Source: Mobilitalea torta (GTDB taxonomy: Bacteria; Bacillota; Clostridia; Lachnospirales; Lachnospiraceae). Taken from it: a stretch of DNA of 64,000 bases. The DNA lies in contig NZ_JBNPXH010000017.1 in NCBI RefSeq assembly GCF_050433395.1, forward strand, positions 57,822 to 121,821. The letters run 5' to 3'. The notes below the pieces were generated by a model, which saw only the letters and a program-made list of their open reading frames with translations, was not told the origin of the DNA and did not search any database. A program made the translations under genes and the position numbers. Of this stretch, positions 17,120 through 25,835 are shown piece by piece; within the stretch, counting starts at the first letter, position 1, and the number at the start of each line of letters is the position of its first letter.

Positions 17120-18469
17120 CTACGCAGGCACTACATGCCCCTGCTTCTTCATCACATCAACCACCCGCTCTGCATGGGTACGGCAGATCTCATCCGTAGC
17201 TGCCTCCACCATGACACGAACTACCGGCTCCGTTCCGCTTTCACGAACCAGGATACGCCCGTCATCTCCTAATTCCTTTTCCACCTCGGCCACTACCTTC
17301 ATAACCGCCGCATCCTCTTTCACGGCTTTCTTATCATGAACCCTGGTGTTAATGGTCAGCTGGGGGAAAATCGTGATTTCCTTCAGCAGCTCGGACAGGG
17401 GAGCCTTGCTCTCCAGCATAACCTCCATAATTTTCAGGGAGGTCAGGACACCGTCCCCGGTGGTGGCATGTTTACTGAAAATAATATGTCCCGACTGCTC
17501 TCCCCCGATGGAATAACCGTTGGCCATCATATTTTCATAGACGTATTTGTCACCCACCGCCGTCTTTTCATAACGGATTCCCTTGTTATCCAATGCCTTA
17601 TAAAGTCCCATATTGGACATAATGGTGGTGACCACCGTATTATCCTTCAGATCGTTGCGCTTCTTCATATATACACTGCACAGGTACATAATCATATCCC
17701 CGTCAATAATCGCTCCCGCTTCATCCACTGCCAGGCAGCGGTCTGCATCACCGTCATATGCAAAGCCCACATCCAGTCCGTTCTCCACTACGTATTTCTG
17801 CAGCTGCTCAATATGGGTGGAGCCGCAGTTCCGGTTGATATTGGTTCCGTCCGGCTCACTGTGAATGACATAGGTCTTGGCGCCAAGGGCATCGAATACC
17901 CCCTTTGCAACGGTGGTTGCCGCACCGTTAGCCAGGTCCAGCCCCACCTTCCTGCCGGAGAAGGACCGGGTGGCCAGAGAGATCAGGTAGCCTATGTAAC
18001 GATTTCTTCCCATGGCATGATCCACGGTTCTTCCGATCTTCTCCTTGGTGGCAAACGGAATATCATCGGTTTCGCTGTCAATATAGGCCTCAATTAATTC
18101 CTCCACCTCTGCCTCCAGCTTATAGCCGCTGCCGTTAATTACCTTAATCCCGTTGTCATAATACGGATTGTGGCTGGCAGAAATCATGATACCGCAGTCA
18201 AAGCCCTCCGTGCGGACCGCATAGGAGATGCTGGGTGTTGTCGTAACATGGAGCAGATACACATCCGCCCCGCTGGCCGTGAGTCCGGCTACCAGGGAAT
18301 ATTCGAACATGTAGCTGCTCCGGCGCGTATCCTTTCCGATTACAATATTAGCTTTATGATCCTTTCCGTAATAATGCCCTAAGAATCTTCCTACCTTATA
18401 TGCATGCATTACTGTTAAATCAACATTTGCTTCCCCCCGAAATCCATCCGTCCCAAAATATTTTCCCAT
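17120..18469 (-). CDS. glmM: Phosphoglucosamine mutase
   Basis: A 449-residue enzyme interconverting glucosamine-6-phosphate and glucosamine-1-phosphate for UDP-GlcNAc and cell wall synthesis. The phosphoserine loop ISASHNPYYDNGIK, the metal loop DGDADR, the sugar-binding GGEQSGH and the phosphate-binding RESGTEPVVRV are all present. The Ser after the His-Asn-Pro context and GEQSGH (rather than GEXSGH of phosphomannomutases) favour GlmM. The start is ATG 18469; the open frame extends 15 codons further without a better signal. Confidence 0.95.
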   Translation of the reverse strand: MGKYFGTDGFRGEANVDLTVMHAYKVGRFLGHYYGKDHKANIVIGKDTRRSSYMFEYSLVAGLTASGADVYLLHVTTTPSISYAVRTEGFDCGIMISASHNPYYDNGIKVINGSGYKLEAEVEELIEAYIDSETDDIPFATKEKIGRTVDHAMGRNRYIGYLISLATRSFSGRKVGLDLANGAATTVAKGVFDALGAKTYVIHSEPDGTNINRNCGSTHIEQLQKYVVENGLDVGFAYDGDADRCLAVDEAGAIIDGDMIMYLCSVYMKKRNDLKDNTVVTTIMSNMGLYKALDNKGIRYEKTAVGDKYVYENMMANGYSIGGEQSGHIIFSKHATTGDGVLTSLKIMEVMLESKAPLSELLKEITIFPQLTINTRVHDKKAVKEDAAVMKVVAEVEKELGDDGRILVRESGTEPVVRVMVEAATDEICRTHAERVVDVMKKQGHVVPA

Positions 18470-18600
18470 TTGTTTCAAATCCTTTCTATATTTTATATAA
18501 GTATATGCTTCCATTTAAGCATATACCCGGCACACCCATTAAATAATCACGTTTATTTTAACACAACTATTATGTGTTTGGAAATAAAAATTTCACCCCA

Positions 18601-18632
18601 GAAAAAAAGCATCACCGATTTAACGGCGATGC
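18601..18632 (-). terminator. Rho-independent terminator after the SASP gene
   Basis: On the minus strand GCATCGCCG and CGGTGATGC pair around a 6-base loop and are followed by seven T. The downstream arm can also pair with a second copy, GTGATGCTTTTT at 18644-18655, giving a competing 12-base-pair stem. Confidence 0.85.
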
Positions 18633-18679
18633 CATATAAAACAGTGATGCTTTTTATCTGATTAATTCCAGTTTACTGA

Positions 18680-18895
18680 TTACTGCTGGCCGGACATCTG
18701 CTGTTCCTGCTGTCTGATCATACGTCTAACCATTTCTCCGCCTACAGAACCGTTCTGCTTGCTTGTTAAATCGCCGTTATAACCCTGCTTTAACGGAACA
18801 CCGATTTCGTTAGCAATTTCCATTTTGAAACGATCAAGAGCCTCTCTTGCCTGAGGGACTTCTGCCCTGTTTGATCCAGTGTTGTTACTTGCCAT
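18680..18895 (-). CDS. Alpha/beta-type small acid-soluble spore protein
   Basis: A 71-residue DNA-binding protein of the SASP family that coats and protects spore DNA. The conserved N-terminal block (ALDRFKMEIANEIGV) and the C-terminal block (GDLTSKQNGSVGGEMVRRMI) are intact, and the germination protease site region precedes the first block's Glu-Ile. The start is ATG 18895 behind GGAGGTG; upstream frame codons are ignored. It is monocistronic with a strong terminator. It is expected to be forespore-expressed, though I could not assign a convincing sigma-G promoter. It indicates that the organism forms endospores. Confidence 0.93.
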   Translation of the reverse strand: MASNNTGSNRAEVPQAREALDRFKMEIANEIGVPLKQGYNGDLTSKQNGSVGGEMVRRMIRQQEQQMSGQQ

Positions 18896-19143
18896 ATTAA
18901 ATTTCACCTCCGTTTTTTTTATCAAAGCAACCAAGTACAAAATCAGCTGATTGTAGGTTCAGCGGCTCCTACCTTTCGGTATACATTGTTCTCAATGTAA
19001 TGTTGCCGCACGTGATTTCGTTTTGTATTGCCTGTAATCATATTGTTAACAAATAATAAAATTTTATTATGGTAATTATTGTTTGTTTTACCACTGTTTA
19101 GTGCTGTTTATTGCTATGATAGTGCTAAGTATACTTTCTCCGC

Positions 19144-19172
19144 TTTACTTGCCGGTTTCTTTGCGTTATACT
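19144..19172 (+). promoter_or_regulatory. Promoter candidate for ddl-murF
   Basis: TTTACT and TATACT are separated by 17 bases and end 43 bases before the ddl start. The remainder of the SASP/ddl divergent region (18896-19215) includes two inverted repeats, ACATTG/CAATGT and GTAGG/CCTAC, at about 18949-19003, of unknown role. Confidence 0.55.
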
Positions 19173-19215
19173 ATTTTGGAAATGATTATCGATGGGCAAA
19201 ACGGAGGATTTATTT

Positions 19216-20241
19216 ATGAAAATCGCGGTATTAGCAGGCGGAACCAGTACGGAAAGGGATGTCTCCCTATCCACGGGGAGTATGATTTACAAAGCCTTGA
19301 AGGAAAAAGGGCATAATGCGGTTCTGCTGGATGTATACTTAGGCTATGAGGGTGAGACTGACGGCATATTCGATATGGAAAAGGATTGGGCTGCCGGCGG
19401 AACGATTAAAGAAAGCAATCCCGATATCGCTCAGATCAAAGCCCTGCGAAAAGGAGAGGATACCGGCTTCTTCGGTCCCGGCGTGATCGAGATCTGCCGG
19501 CAATCCGATATCGTATTCCTGGCACTTCACGGGGAGAACGGCGAAGACGGCAAGCTTCAGGCTGCTTTTGACTTAATGGGAATCCGCTATACCGGAACCG
19601 ATTATACCAGCAGCGCCCTGGCCATGGACAAAGCCATCGCCAAGGAACTCTTTGCTTTTTATAATATTCCCACTCCAAAGGGAATTCATGTAAGAAACGG
19701 GGAGTCCTTTGAATGGAATCTCTATCCCTGTGCCGTAAAGGTATGCAACGGAGGCTCCAGCGTGGGCGTATCCATTGCCTCCTCTGCAAATGAAATGGAA
19801 GCAGCCCTGTCCAACGCGTTTGCTTACGGAAATGAGGTTATTATTGAGCAATTCATCAAAGGCCGCGAATTCTCCGTAGGCGTGATTGACGGCACCGCTC
19901 TTCCGGTGATTGAGATCGCACCTTTGACCGGTTTTTATGATTATAAGAATAAATATCAGTCCGGCAGCGCCATAGAGACCTGCCCTGCAGAATTAAGCCA
20001 GGAGCTGACACAGCGTATGCAGGAGATTGCTGTGGAGGTATTCCGGGCGCTCCGTCTGAAGACCTATGCCCGGATGGATTTTATGCTCAGCGAAAGCAAT
20101 GAAATCTTCTGTCTGGAAGCCAATACGCTTCCCGGCATGACACCCACCTCTTTGCTTCCCCAGGAAGCCAGGGTAATTGGGATGGATTTTCCCGAATTGT
20201 GCGAGAAAATTATTGAAATATCGCTAAAAAAGTACCAGTAA
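19216..20241 (+). CDS. ddl: D-alanine--D-alanine ligase
   Basis: A 341-residue ATP-grasp enzyme joining two D-alanines for the peptidoglycan stem peptide. The N-terminal AVLAGGTSTERDVSLSTG, the ATP-grasp region (VKVCNGGSSVGVSI), EFIKGREFSVGVI and the C-terminal NTLPGMTPTSLLP are visible. The start was set at ATG 19216 because ACGGAGG precedes it. The omega-loop region is not diagnostic of a D-Ala-D-Lac ligase. murF follows after 47 bases, so the dipeptide-making and dipeptide-using enzymes are probably co-transcribed. Confidence 0.95.
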   Translation: MKIAVLAGGTSTERDVSLSTGSMIYKALKEKGHNAVLLDVYLGYEGETDGIFDMEKDWAAGGTIKESNPDIAQIKALRKGEDTGFFGPGVIEICRQSDIVFLALHGENGEDGKLQAAFDLMGIRYTGTDYTSSALAMDKAIAKELFAFYNIPTPKGIHVRNGESFEWNLYPCAVKVCNGGSSVGVSIASSANEMEAALSNAFAYGNEVIIEQFIKGREFSVGVIDGTALPVIEIAPLTGFYDYKNKYQSGSAIETCPAELSQELTQRMQEIAVEVFRALRLKTYARMDFMLSESNEIFCLEANTLPGMTPTSLLPQEARVIGMDFPELCEKIIEISLKKYQ

Positions 20242-20288
20242 CGCTGTTTTTATGCTGTTCATCTTGATTCGATTTGGAGGATATCGGT

Positions 20289-21674
20289 TTGAAGAATATG
20301 ACATTGACCCAGATAGCAAATGCCTGCAATGGGAAATTGTACGGCGATGATCCCGGATATGAGATTGCCGGTGCCGCCATGGATTCCAGAAAAATAGAAA
20401 AGGACTATCTCTTTATTGCTTCTGTGGGCGAACGGGTAGACGGCCACAGCTTCATTCCCCAGGTGTTTGAAAAGGGAGCTATGGCTGTCCTCTGCGAGAA
20501 AATTCCTGTTTCTCCCAAGGGTCCCTATATCCTGGTGGACAGCAGCTTCGAGGCCTTAAAAAGCATTGCCGCATGGTACCGCTCGCAGCTGGATATCAAG
20601 GTGGTAGGCATCACCGGCAGCGTAGGCAAGACCAGCACGAAGGAGTTTATCAGCAGCGTTCTGTCACAGAAATACAGGGTGTTAAAGACAGAGGGCAATT
20701 TTAATAATGAAATCGGCCTGCCCCTTACCGTCCTGAACATCCGGGAGTACCATGACATTGCCGTATTGGAGATGGGAATCAGTGATTTTGGCGAGATGCA
20801 CCGTCTCAGCAAAATTGCCAGACCGGATATCTGTGTTATTACCAATATCGGCCAATGCCATCTTGAGAACCTGGGTTCCAGGGAAGGGATTCTGAAGGCC
20901 AAGACGGAAATCTTTGATTTTATGAGCGAAAACGGCAGGGTATGCGTCAATGGTGACGATGATATGCTGGCCACCATTTCGGAAGTAAAGGGAATTCCTC
21001 CGGTTCGTTTCGGTCTGGGCCGGGATAATGATATTACCGCTTCCGAAATCAGCGCCAAGGGTCTTCGGGGCAGCAGCTGCACGATCCGGATGGGTGCCCA
21101 GTCCTTTTCTGCTGAGATTCCCCTGCCGGGAGGCCATATGATATTCAATGCTCTGGCGGCAACCGCCGTCGGCTCCCTGCTGGATATGACAATCCAGGAA
21201 ATCTTTACAGGAATTGCCTCCGTAAAACCCATTGGCGGCAGGAGCAATATTCTTCATCTGGAGCAGTGGACCATTATTGATGATTGCTATAATGCAAATC
21301 CGGTCTCCATGAAAGCAGCCCTTGATCTCCTTGGTACCGCGGACACCAGGAAGGTGGCTATACTGGGTGATATGGGGGAATTGGGTGATAATGAAAAAGC
21401 TCTGCACAGGGAGGTCGGTGAATATGCCGCGGCTTCCGGGATCGATCTCCTGATCTGCGTCGGCGCTCTTTCCCTGAATATGTATGAGGGCGCACAGGAA
21501 CAGCCTGGCAGCATCCCTCTTGCCGGTAACGTATACTGCGCTACCCGCGAAGAACTGCTGAAGGCTCTGCCGGGTCTGTTAAAGCAAGGTGACACCCTCC
21601 TGGTCAAGGCTTCTCATTTTATGGGCTTCGAAGAGGTGGTAAAATTTCTTTCCGGCCCAAACCAACCGGCATAG
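20289..21674 (+). CDS. murF: UDP-N-acetylmuramoyl-tripeptide--D-alanyl-D-alanine ligase
   Basis: A 461-residue Mur ligase that adds D-Ala-D-Ala to UDP-MurNAc-tripeptide in the cytoplasm. The ATP loop GITGSVGKTSTKEF, the central domain EMGISDFGEM and the C-terminal DDCYNANPVSMKAAL are present. TTG 20289 has TTTGGAGG with an 8-base spacer. ATG 20298 is three codons downstream with a poorer distance, and the TTG at 20274 overlaps the ribosome site, so I chose 20289. It acts on the product of the upstream ddl. Confidence 0.94.
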   Translation: MKNMTLTQIANACNGKLYGDDPGYEIAGAAMDSRKIEKDYLFIASVGERVDGHSFIPQVFEKGAMAVLCEKIPVSPKGPYILVDSSFEALKSIAAWYRSQLDIKVVGITGSVGKTSTKEFISSVLSQKYRVLKTEGNFNNEIGLPLTVLNIREYHDIAVLEMGISDFGEMHRLSKIARPDICVITNIGQCHLENLGSREGILKAKTEIFDFMSENGRVCVNGDDDMLATISEVKGIPPVRFGLGRDNDITASEISAKGLRGSSCTIRMGAQSFSAEIPLPGGHMIFNALAATAVGSLLDMTIQEIFTGIASVKPIGGRSNILHLEQWTIIDDCYNANPVSMKAALDLLGTADTRKVAILGDMGELGDNEKALHREVGEYAAASGIDLLICVGALSLNMYEGAQEQPGSIPLAGNVYCATREELLKALPGLLKQGDTLLVKASHFMGFEEVVKFLSGPNQPA

Positions 21675-21756
21675 CTCCGCTGTCCGGTGATATACAGGAC
21701 TACTTTTCCCTCTTTTGACATATACATGTAAAAATTGCAGTATGGGATTTGGTCCA

Positions 21757-23076
21757 ATGGATTCTATAAAAAATATCAACAATTTTCTCTGGGGTGTGCC
21801 TTTGCCGGTGCTCCTTTTCAGTGCGCATATCTATTACACCATCCACTTAAAGGGTGTTCAAAGGCATATCGGGAAGGCTGTCCGGCTTTCCTTTCTGCCC
21901 GATCACGGAGCAGAGGGCGATTTAAGCGGCTTTGCCGCTCTCTCCGCCACCCTGGCGGCAACCATCGGAACCGGAAATATTATCGGCATCTCTACCGCCG
22001 TCGCTCTGGGAGGCCCCGGAGCCATCTTCTGGTGCTGGCTTACAGGCCTCCTGGGTATGGCTACCACCTATGCCGAATGCTTTCTGGGCGTTCTGTACCG
22101 CAGAAAAACCTCCGACGGCACTTTTCTGGGAGGCCCCATGTATGTATTGGAACAGGGCCTCGGGCAGAAATGGATGGCTGTACTCTTCTGCTTCTTCACT
22201 CTGATCGCCTCCTATGGTGTGGGCTGTTCCACCCAGGCCAGGGCCATCACCCAGACCCTGCACACTCTTTGGAATCTGCCGGAATATATCACCGGCTTTG
22301 TTGTTGCGCTCATCGTGGGTCTGGTCATCGTCGGCGGAATCAAATCCATCGGAAGGATTTGCAGCAGACTGGTTCCTGCCATGGGAATTTTCTATATTCT
22401 GAGCTGCTGCATTCTGATGATCCTTAACTTCCCCTATCTGCTGCCGGCAATAAAGCTGATCCTGCAGAGCGCATTCCTTCCTGCCAGCCTGCCTGCCGCG
22501 GTTGCCGGAGGCTTTATCGGAAGTACCATTAAGACCGCCGCCAGATACGGCATTGCCCGCGGATTGTTTACCAACGAGGCCGGGCTGGGCACAGCCGCCA
22601 TCGCTGCTGCCGGAGCGCAGACCTCCAGTCCCTCCAGACAGGCCTTGATTTCCATGAGTGCCACCTTCTGGGATACTGTTGTGATCTGTGCCGTCACCGG
22701 ACTGGTCATTGTGGCTAATCTGCTGCGGAATCCATCCTCCCTGGAGGGCTATTCCTTTACCGAGCTGACCACCGCGGCCTTTGATGCCGTCCCCTTCGGA
22801 AGTGTGATCCTGGGCCTGTCTTTGGTGGCCTTTGCTGTGGCGACGCTGATCGGATGGTCTTATTTCGGTGAAAAGGCGGTAGAATATCTATTCGGAAAAT
22901 CCGGAATAGGTACCTACCGCATCTGCTATATTGTTATGATTTTCGTCGGCTCCGTCATGTCGTTGGAGCTGGTATGGGAGCTTACCGATCTGGTCAATGC
23001 ATTTATGGCGCTGCCCAACCTGGTCTGCCTCTTCTATCTCCGCAAGAAGGTGCTTCCTTATCAGACCCCGTTGTAA
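21757..23076 (+). CDS. AGCS family sodium:alanine (amino acid) symporter
   Basis: A membrane protein of about 439 residues with some ten hydrophobic segments, matching the alanine or glycine:cation symporter family. Conserved stretches are ATIGTGNIIGISTAVALGG, GATYAECFLGVLYR-like (MATTYAECFLG) and the central RGLFTNEAGLGTAAIAAA. It imports alanine or glycine with sodium. The start is uncertain: the frame is open from TTG 21715 with ATG at 21742 and 21757 and no strong ribosome site. I chose 21757 because the family usually begins just before the FLWG segment. Its 3' end overlaps the convergent DJ-1/PfpI gene by 16 bases. Confidence 0.88.
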   Translation: MDSIKNINNFLWGVPLPVLLFSAHIYYTIHLKGVQRHIGKAVRLSFLPDHGAEGDLSGFAALSATLAATIGTGNIIGISTAVALGGPGAIFWCWLTGLLGMATTYAECFLGVLYRRKTSDGTFLGGPMYVLEQGLGQKWMAVLFCFFTLIASYGVGCSTQARAITQTLHTLWNLPEYITGFVVALIVGLVIVGGIKSIGRICSRLVPAMGIFYILSCCILMILNFPYLLPAIKLILQSAFLPASLPAAVAGGFIGSTIKTAARYGIARGLFTNEAGLGTAAIAAAGAQTSSPSRQALISMSATFWDTVVICAVTGLVIVANLLRNPSSLEGYSFTELTTAAFDAVPFGSVILGLSLVAFAVATLIGWSYFGEKAVEYLFGKSGIGTYRICYIVMIFVGSVMSLELVWELTDLVNAFMALPNLVCLFYLRKKVLPYQTPL

Positions 23077-23624
23077 TGCGGGTATTGAATGGATCCCGCA
23101 ATACGGGATGCTTCCTCCTCCCCTTTCAGGGTTCTGATCAGCGATAGAGAAAAATCGATTGCCGTACCCATTCCTTTGGAGGTCGTGATATTTCCGTCGC
23201 ATACCACCGGGGACGAAATGATTTGGGCGCCCTCCAGAAATTCCTCATTTCCCGGATAACAGGTTGCCTTTCTGCCCCGGAGCAGGCCTTTTTGTCCAAG
23301 GACTCTGGGAGCGGCGCAGATTGCCGCCAGCCGTGTGCCTTCGGAAGCAGCCTTCCGCAGCAGACGGTCCAGCCCCTCATGCTTCAGAAGATGAATGGTT
23401 CCCGGCATTCCTCCGGGCAGTACCAACAGCCCGGCATCCGAATAATCGGTCTCCTCAAATAAAGCATCGGCTGTGACGGTGATCTGATGGGCTCCTGCCA
23501 CCTGGATATTGCCGGTAACAGATACCATCACTGTTTCTATCTCAGCCCTGCGAAGCAGGTCAACCACCGTCAAGCCTTCTATTTCCTCAAAACCGTCCGC
23601 TAAAAATAGATAAACCTTTGCCAT
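23061..23624 (-). CDS. DJ-1/PfpI family protein
   Basis: A 187-residue protein of the DJ-1/PfpI superfamily (ThiJ/YajL-like branch). The nucleophile cysteine lies in AAICAAPRVLG and the conserved glutamate in DGFEEIEGLTVVD. Members include chaperone, protease and deglycase-like proteins, so the activity here is not fixed. The start is ATG 23624 behind AAAGGAAG. The end overlaps the end of the convergent AGCS carrier gene. Confidence 0.9.
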   Translation of the reverse strand: MAKVYLFLADGFEEIEGLTVVDLLRRAEIETVMVSVTGNIQVAGAHQITVTADALFEETDYSDAGLLVLPGGMPGTIHLLKHEGLDRLLRKAASEGTRLAAICAAPRVLGQKGLLRGRKATCYPGNEEFLEGAQIISSPVVCDGNITTSKGMGTAIDFSLSLIRTLKGEEEASRIAGSIQYPHYNGV

Positions 23625-23701
23625 TGGAATACTTCCTTTCCTATTGTATTTGGTATTTATTATAATTATTTTCTTTCACCAAATCAATAGGAAGTATTCG
23701 T

Positions 23702-25654
23702 TTATTCCAGCATCAGGCTCATAACGCCGACATTTCTTAAGGTAAGCATCGGTTTACAGGTAACGTTATTCGAATTCCTTCCTATGGGACAGACCTCTAA
23801 CAGATAGTAATCTTCATAGGGCACCTTGAACTCAAAGCATCCGCAGCAGCAAATTGTTTCACAGCATAGCAATTCTCTGCTGTTGTCACATACTTTATAA
23901 AGATTTACCTCCCAATCGTGGTTATGACAGCGGCTGCAGCCCCAGATACATCCGAAGACAACACCCTCTTCTACCTTGCAGTTGCAGATGCATTCGGTTT
24001 CCGGCATTTGAATCGGAACAGGGAAGGGTACCGGCTCTATAATGACTCTGGTCTCCTGAGGAGGACACTCCTCGCAGACCGGGCAGTCGGGACAAGGGGT
24101 ATATTCGGGACAGGTAGGGCAAGTGGGACAGGTGGGACAAGTCGGGCATACCGGACAAGGCTGGGGAACCACAGGCGGAGGGCACTCTTCACAGGGCGGA
24201 CAGATCGGCCGGGGTTGAGGCATCGGCTGGGGTCTTGGCTGCGGCTGAGGTTGGGGCCTTGGTTGCGGCTGCGGTTGTGGCTGGGGCCTCGGTTGCGGCT
24301 GCGGTTGCGGCTGGGGCCTCGGCTGGGGCTGCGGCCTCGGCTGGGGCTGCGGCCTCGGTTGCGGCTGCGGTTGTGGCTGGGGCCTCGGTTGCGGCTGCGG
24401 CTGCGGTTGCGGCTGCGGCTGCGGCTGTGGCTGCGGCTGCGGTTGCGGCTGTGGCTGCGGCTGGGGCTGCGGTTGGGGTTGAGGCTGGGGTTGAGGCTGG
24501 GGTTGCGGCTGCGGTTGCGGCTGCGGTTGTGGCTGCGGCTGCGGTTGCGGTTGTGGTTGTGGTTGTGGCTGCGGTTGCGGTTGCGGTTGTGGTTGTGGTT
24601 GTGGCTGCGGCTGGGGCTGAGGTGCTACTTCCCCGCATACTACTCCTCCGATAAAGGGATGAAGATGAAACTCAAATCCGCTGGACGGATTTACAGCAAA
24701 GCCTCCCAATGCAGCATTACCGCTGACGGTTCCTCCTGTCTGGTGCGCATGGAACATTGCCTGGGGAGCAAGAATACTGCCCCAGATCGCTGCCGGAACC
24801 TCCATAAAGATGTTCCTTGCATCCTCAAACACATACAGGGTGCGCTCTGTCAGATTCCGGTCTCCCCACAGACCATACTGCAGATGCGCGTTGCTTCCGG
24901 TGCGGAGAATTACGATGGCACGGCTTCCTTCCGGTATCTCAAAGCGTATCTCCTTATTGAGTATTCCGTTGGGGCGCGCATCAATCACAAATACATTCTG
25001 CTGAGGATCCGTTCCTCTCAGAATCCATTCATGATAATGCAGGGTTGAGGTTCCGTTGGGCTGCAGATTAACAATGCAGGAATGGAAATTGCGAATGCTT
25101 TCCTCCGCATCATTGAAGAAGCCCCGGACATCTGCGCTAACTCTGGATGCCGGAATGTATCTGGGCACATCATAGCTGGAAACCACATAGTGGTTATCCC
25201 TGTCGCTCACCCTCCAATACCGGCTTCCATTGTCAGCCCTGTACAGCTCCGCCAGCTGCTGTGCCTGATTGGCGCTTCCATCCTTTCCTATCATATATGT
25301 GCTTCCGTTGGCGGCTCTGAAATTGCCTCCTCCAACCACGTGGCCGATCACTACCAACGGCCCCTGCATTGCCACATCTCCGCCTGCCAGAAATCTTACG
25401 AGATCCGGGCTGTATCCCGTTCCGGTCAGCTTTCCGTCGGTGCCGTATCCCAGGCTGAGTCCTCTCGGACTTACAAAATTTCCGCCGACAGCCATGGCAC
25501 CCTGCGTATCTACAATATTATTGGCATCTCCGAATACAATTGCATTAAAATGGGAGGCCGTTCCGAAGGGTTGACCCACAACGTCATACCAGGTTATGTC
25601 GTCGTAGGGAATTCCTGCCTGAACTTGTGCCTCCCTCCTGTAATTACTATTCAT
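23702..25654 (-). CDS. Choice-of-anchor A domain protein with (Pro-Gln)n stalk and Cys-rich C-terminus
   Basis: A 650-residue protein in three parts. Residues about 15-340 resemble the choice-of-anchor A beta-helix domain (FNAIVFGDANN, GAMAVGGNF, WGSILAP). Residues about 345-483 are an almost uninterrupted Pro-Gln repeat with Arg substituted for Gln at intervals near its C-terminal end. Residues 484-540 have CxxC clusters, including four tandem CPT units. The last ~110 residues are again Cys-rich (LLCCETICCCGC) and end in a beta-type module. There is no N-terminal signal peptide, transmembrane segment or LPXTG, which is odd for a family usually secreted. The start is ATG 25654 behind AAGGAGG. 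It may be a spore-surface or cross-linked structural protein, by inference only. Confidence 0.8.
   Translation of the reverse strand: MNSNYRREAQVQAGIPYDDITWYDVVGQPFGTASHFNAIVFGDANNIVDTQGAMAVGGNFVSPRGLSLGYGTDGKLTGTGYSPDLVRFLAGGDVAMQGPLVVIGHVVGGGNFRAANGSTYMIGKDGSANQAQQLAELYRADNGSRYWRVSDRDNHYVVSSYDVPRYIPASRVSADVRGFFNDAEESIRNFHSCIVNLQPNGTSTLHYHEWILRGTDPQQNVFVIDARPNGILNKEIRFEIPEGSRAIVILRTGSNAHLQYGLWGDRNLTERTLYVFEDARNIFMEVPAAIWGSILAPQAMFHAHQTGGTVSGNAALGGFAVNPSSGFEFHLHPFIGGVVCGEVAPQPQPQPQPQPQPQPQPQPQPQPQPQPQPQPQPQPQPQPQPQPQPQPQPQPQPQPQPQPQPQPQPQPQPQPQPQPQPQPRPQPQPQPQPRPQPQPRPQPQPRPQPQPQPQPRPQPQPQPQPRPQPQPQPRPQPMPQPRPICPPCEECPPPVVPQPCPVCPTCPTCPTCPTCPEYTPCPDCPVCEECPPQETRVIIEPVPFPVPIQMPETECICNCKVEEGVVFGCIWGCSRCHNHDWEVNLYKVCDNSRELLCCETICCCGCFEFKVPYEDYYLLEVCPIGRNSNNVTCKPMLTLRNVGVMSLMLE
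24205..24625 (-). repeat. (CAG/CCG-type) hexameric coding repeat for Pro-Gln
   Basis: A roughly 420-base tract built from six-base units encoding Pro-Gln, with synonymous third-position variation (CAG/CAA and CCG/CCA/CCC/CCT), so it is not a simple perfect microsatellite. It has strong strand asymmetry (plus strand almost all G and T with C) unlike its neighbours. Arg codons appear only in the part nearest the Cys-rich end. Confidence 0.9.
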
Positions 25655-25835
25655 GGTAACCTCCTTATAAACGTAGAGAATTGCTATAATCTGATCTCAT
25701 TACAGTTTATTCAGAATCCAGGCATTCGTGCCATGTTACCGGAACATTAATTTATCTCTCCTTTCTGATCTTTTTCTCCGTCCAAAACTTGTATGGAATT
25801 TCTCCTCCTTTTATGCTAAAATATCTGCATTACAC

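Noticed and set aside
23918..25048. A 376-residue open frame antisense to the (Pro-Gln)n gene with Leu-Arg repeats
   Set aside because: It is a shadow of the repeat-coding strand; no start signal and no recognisable domain.
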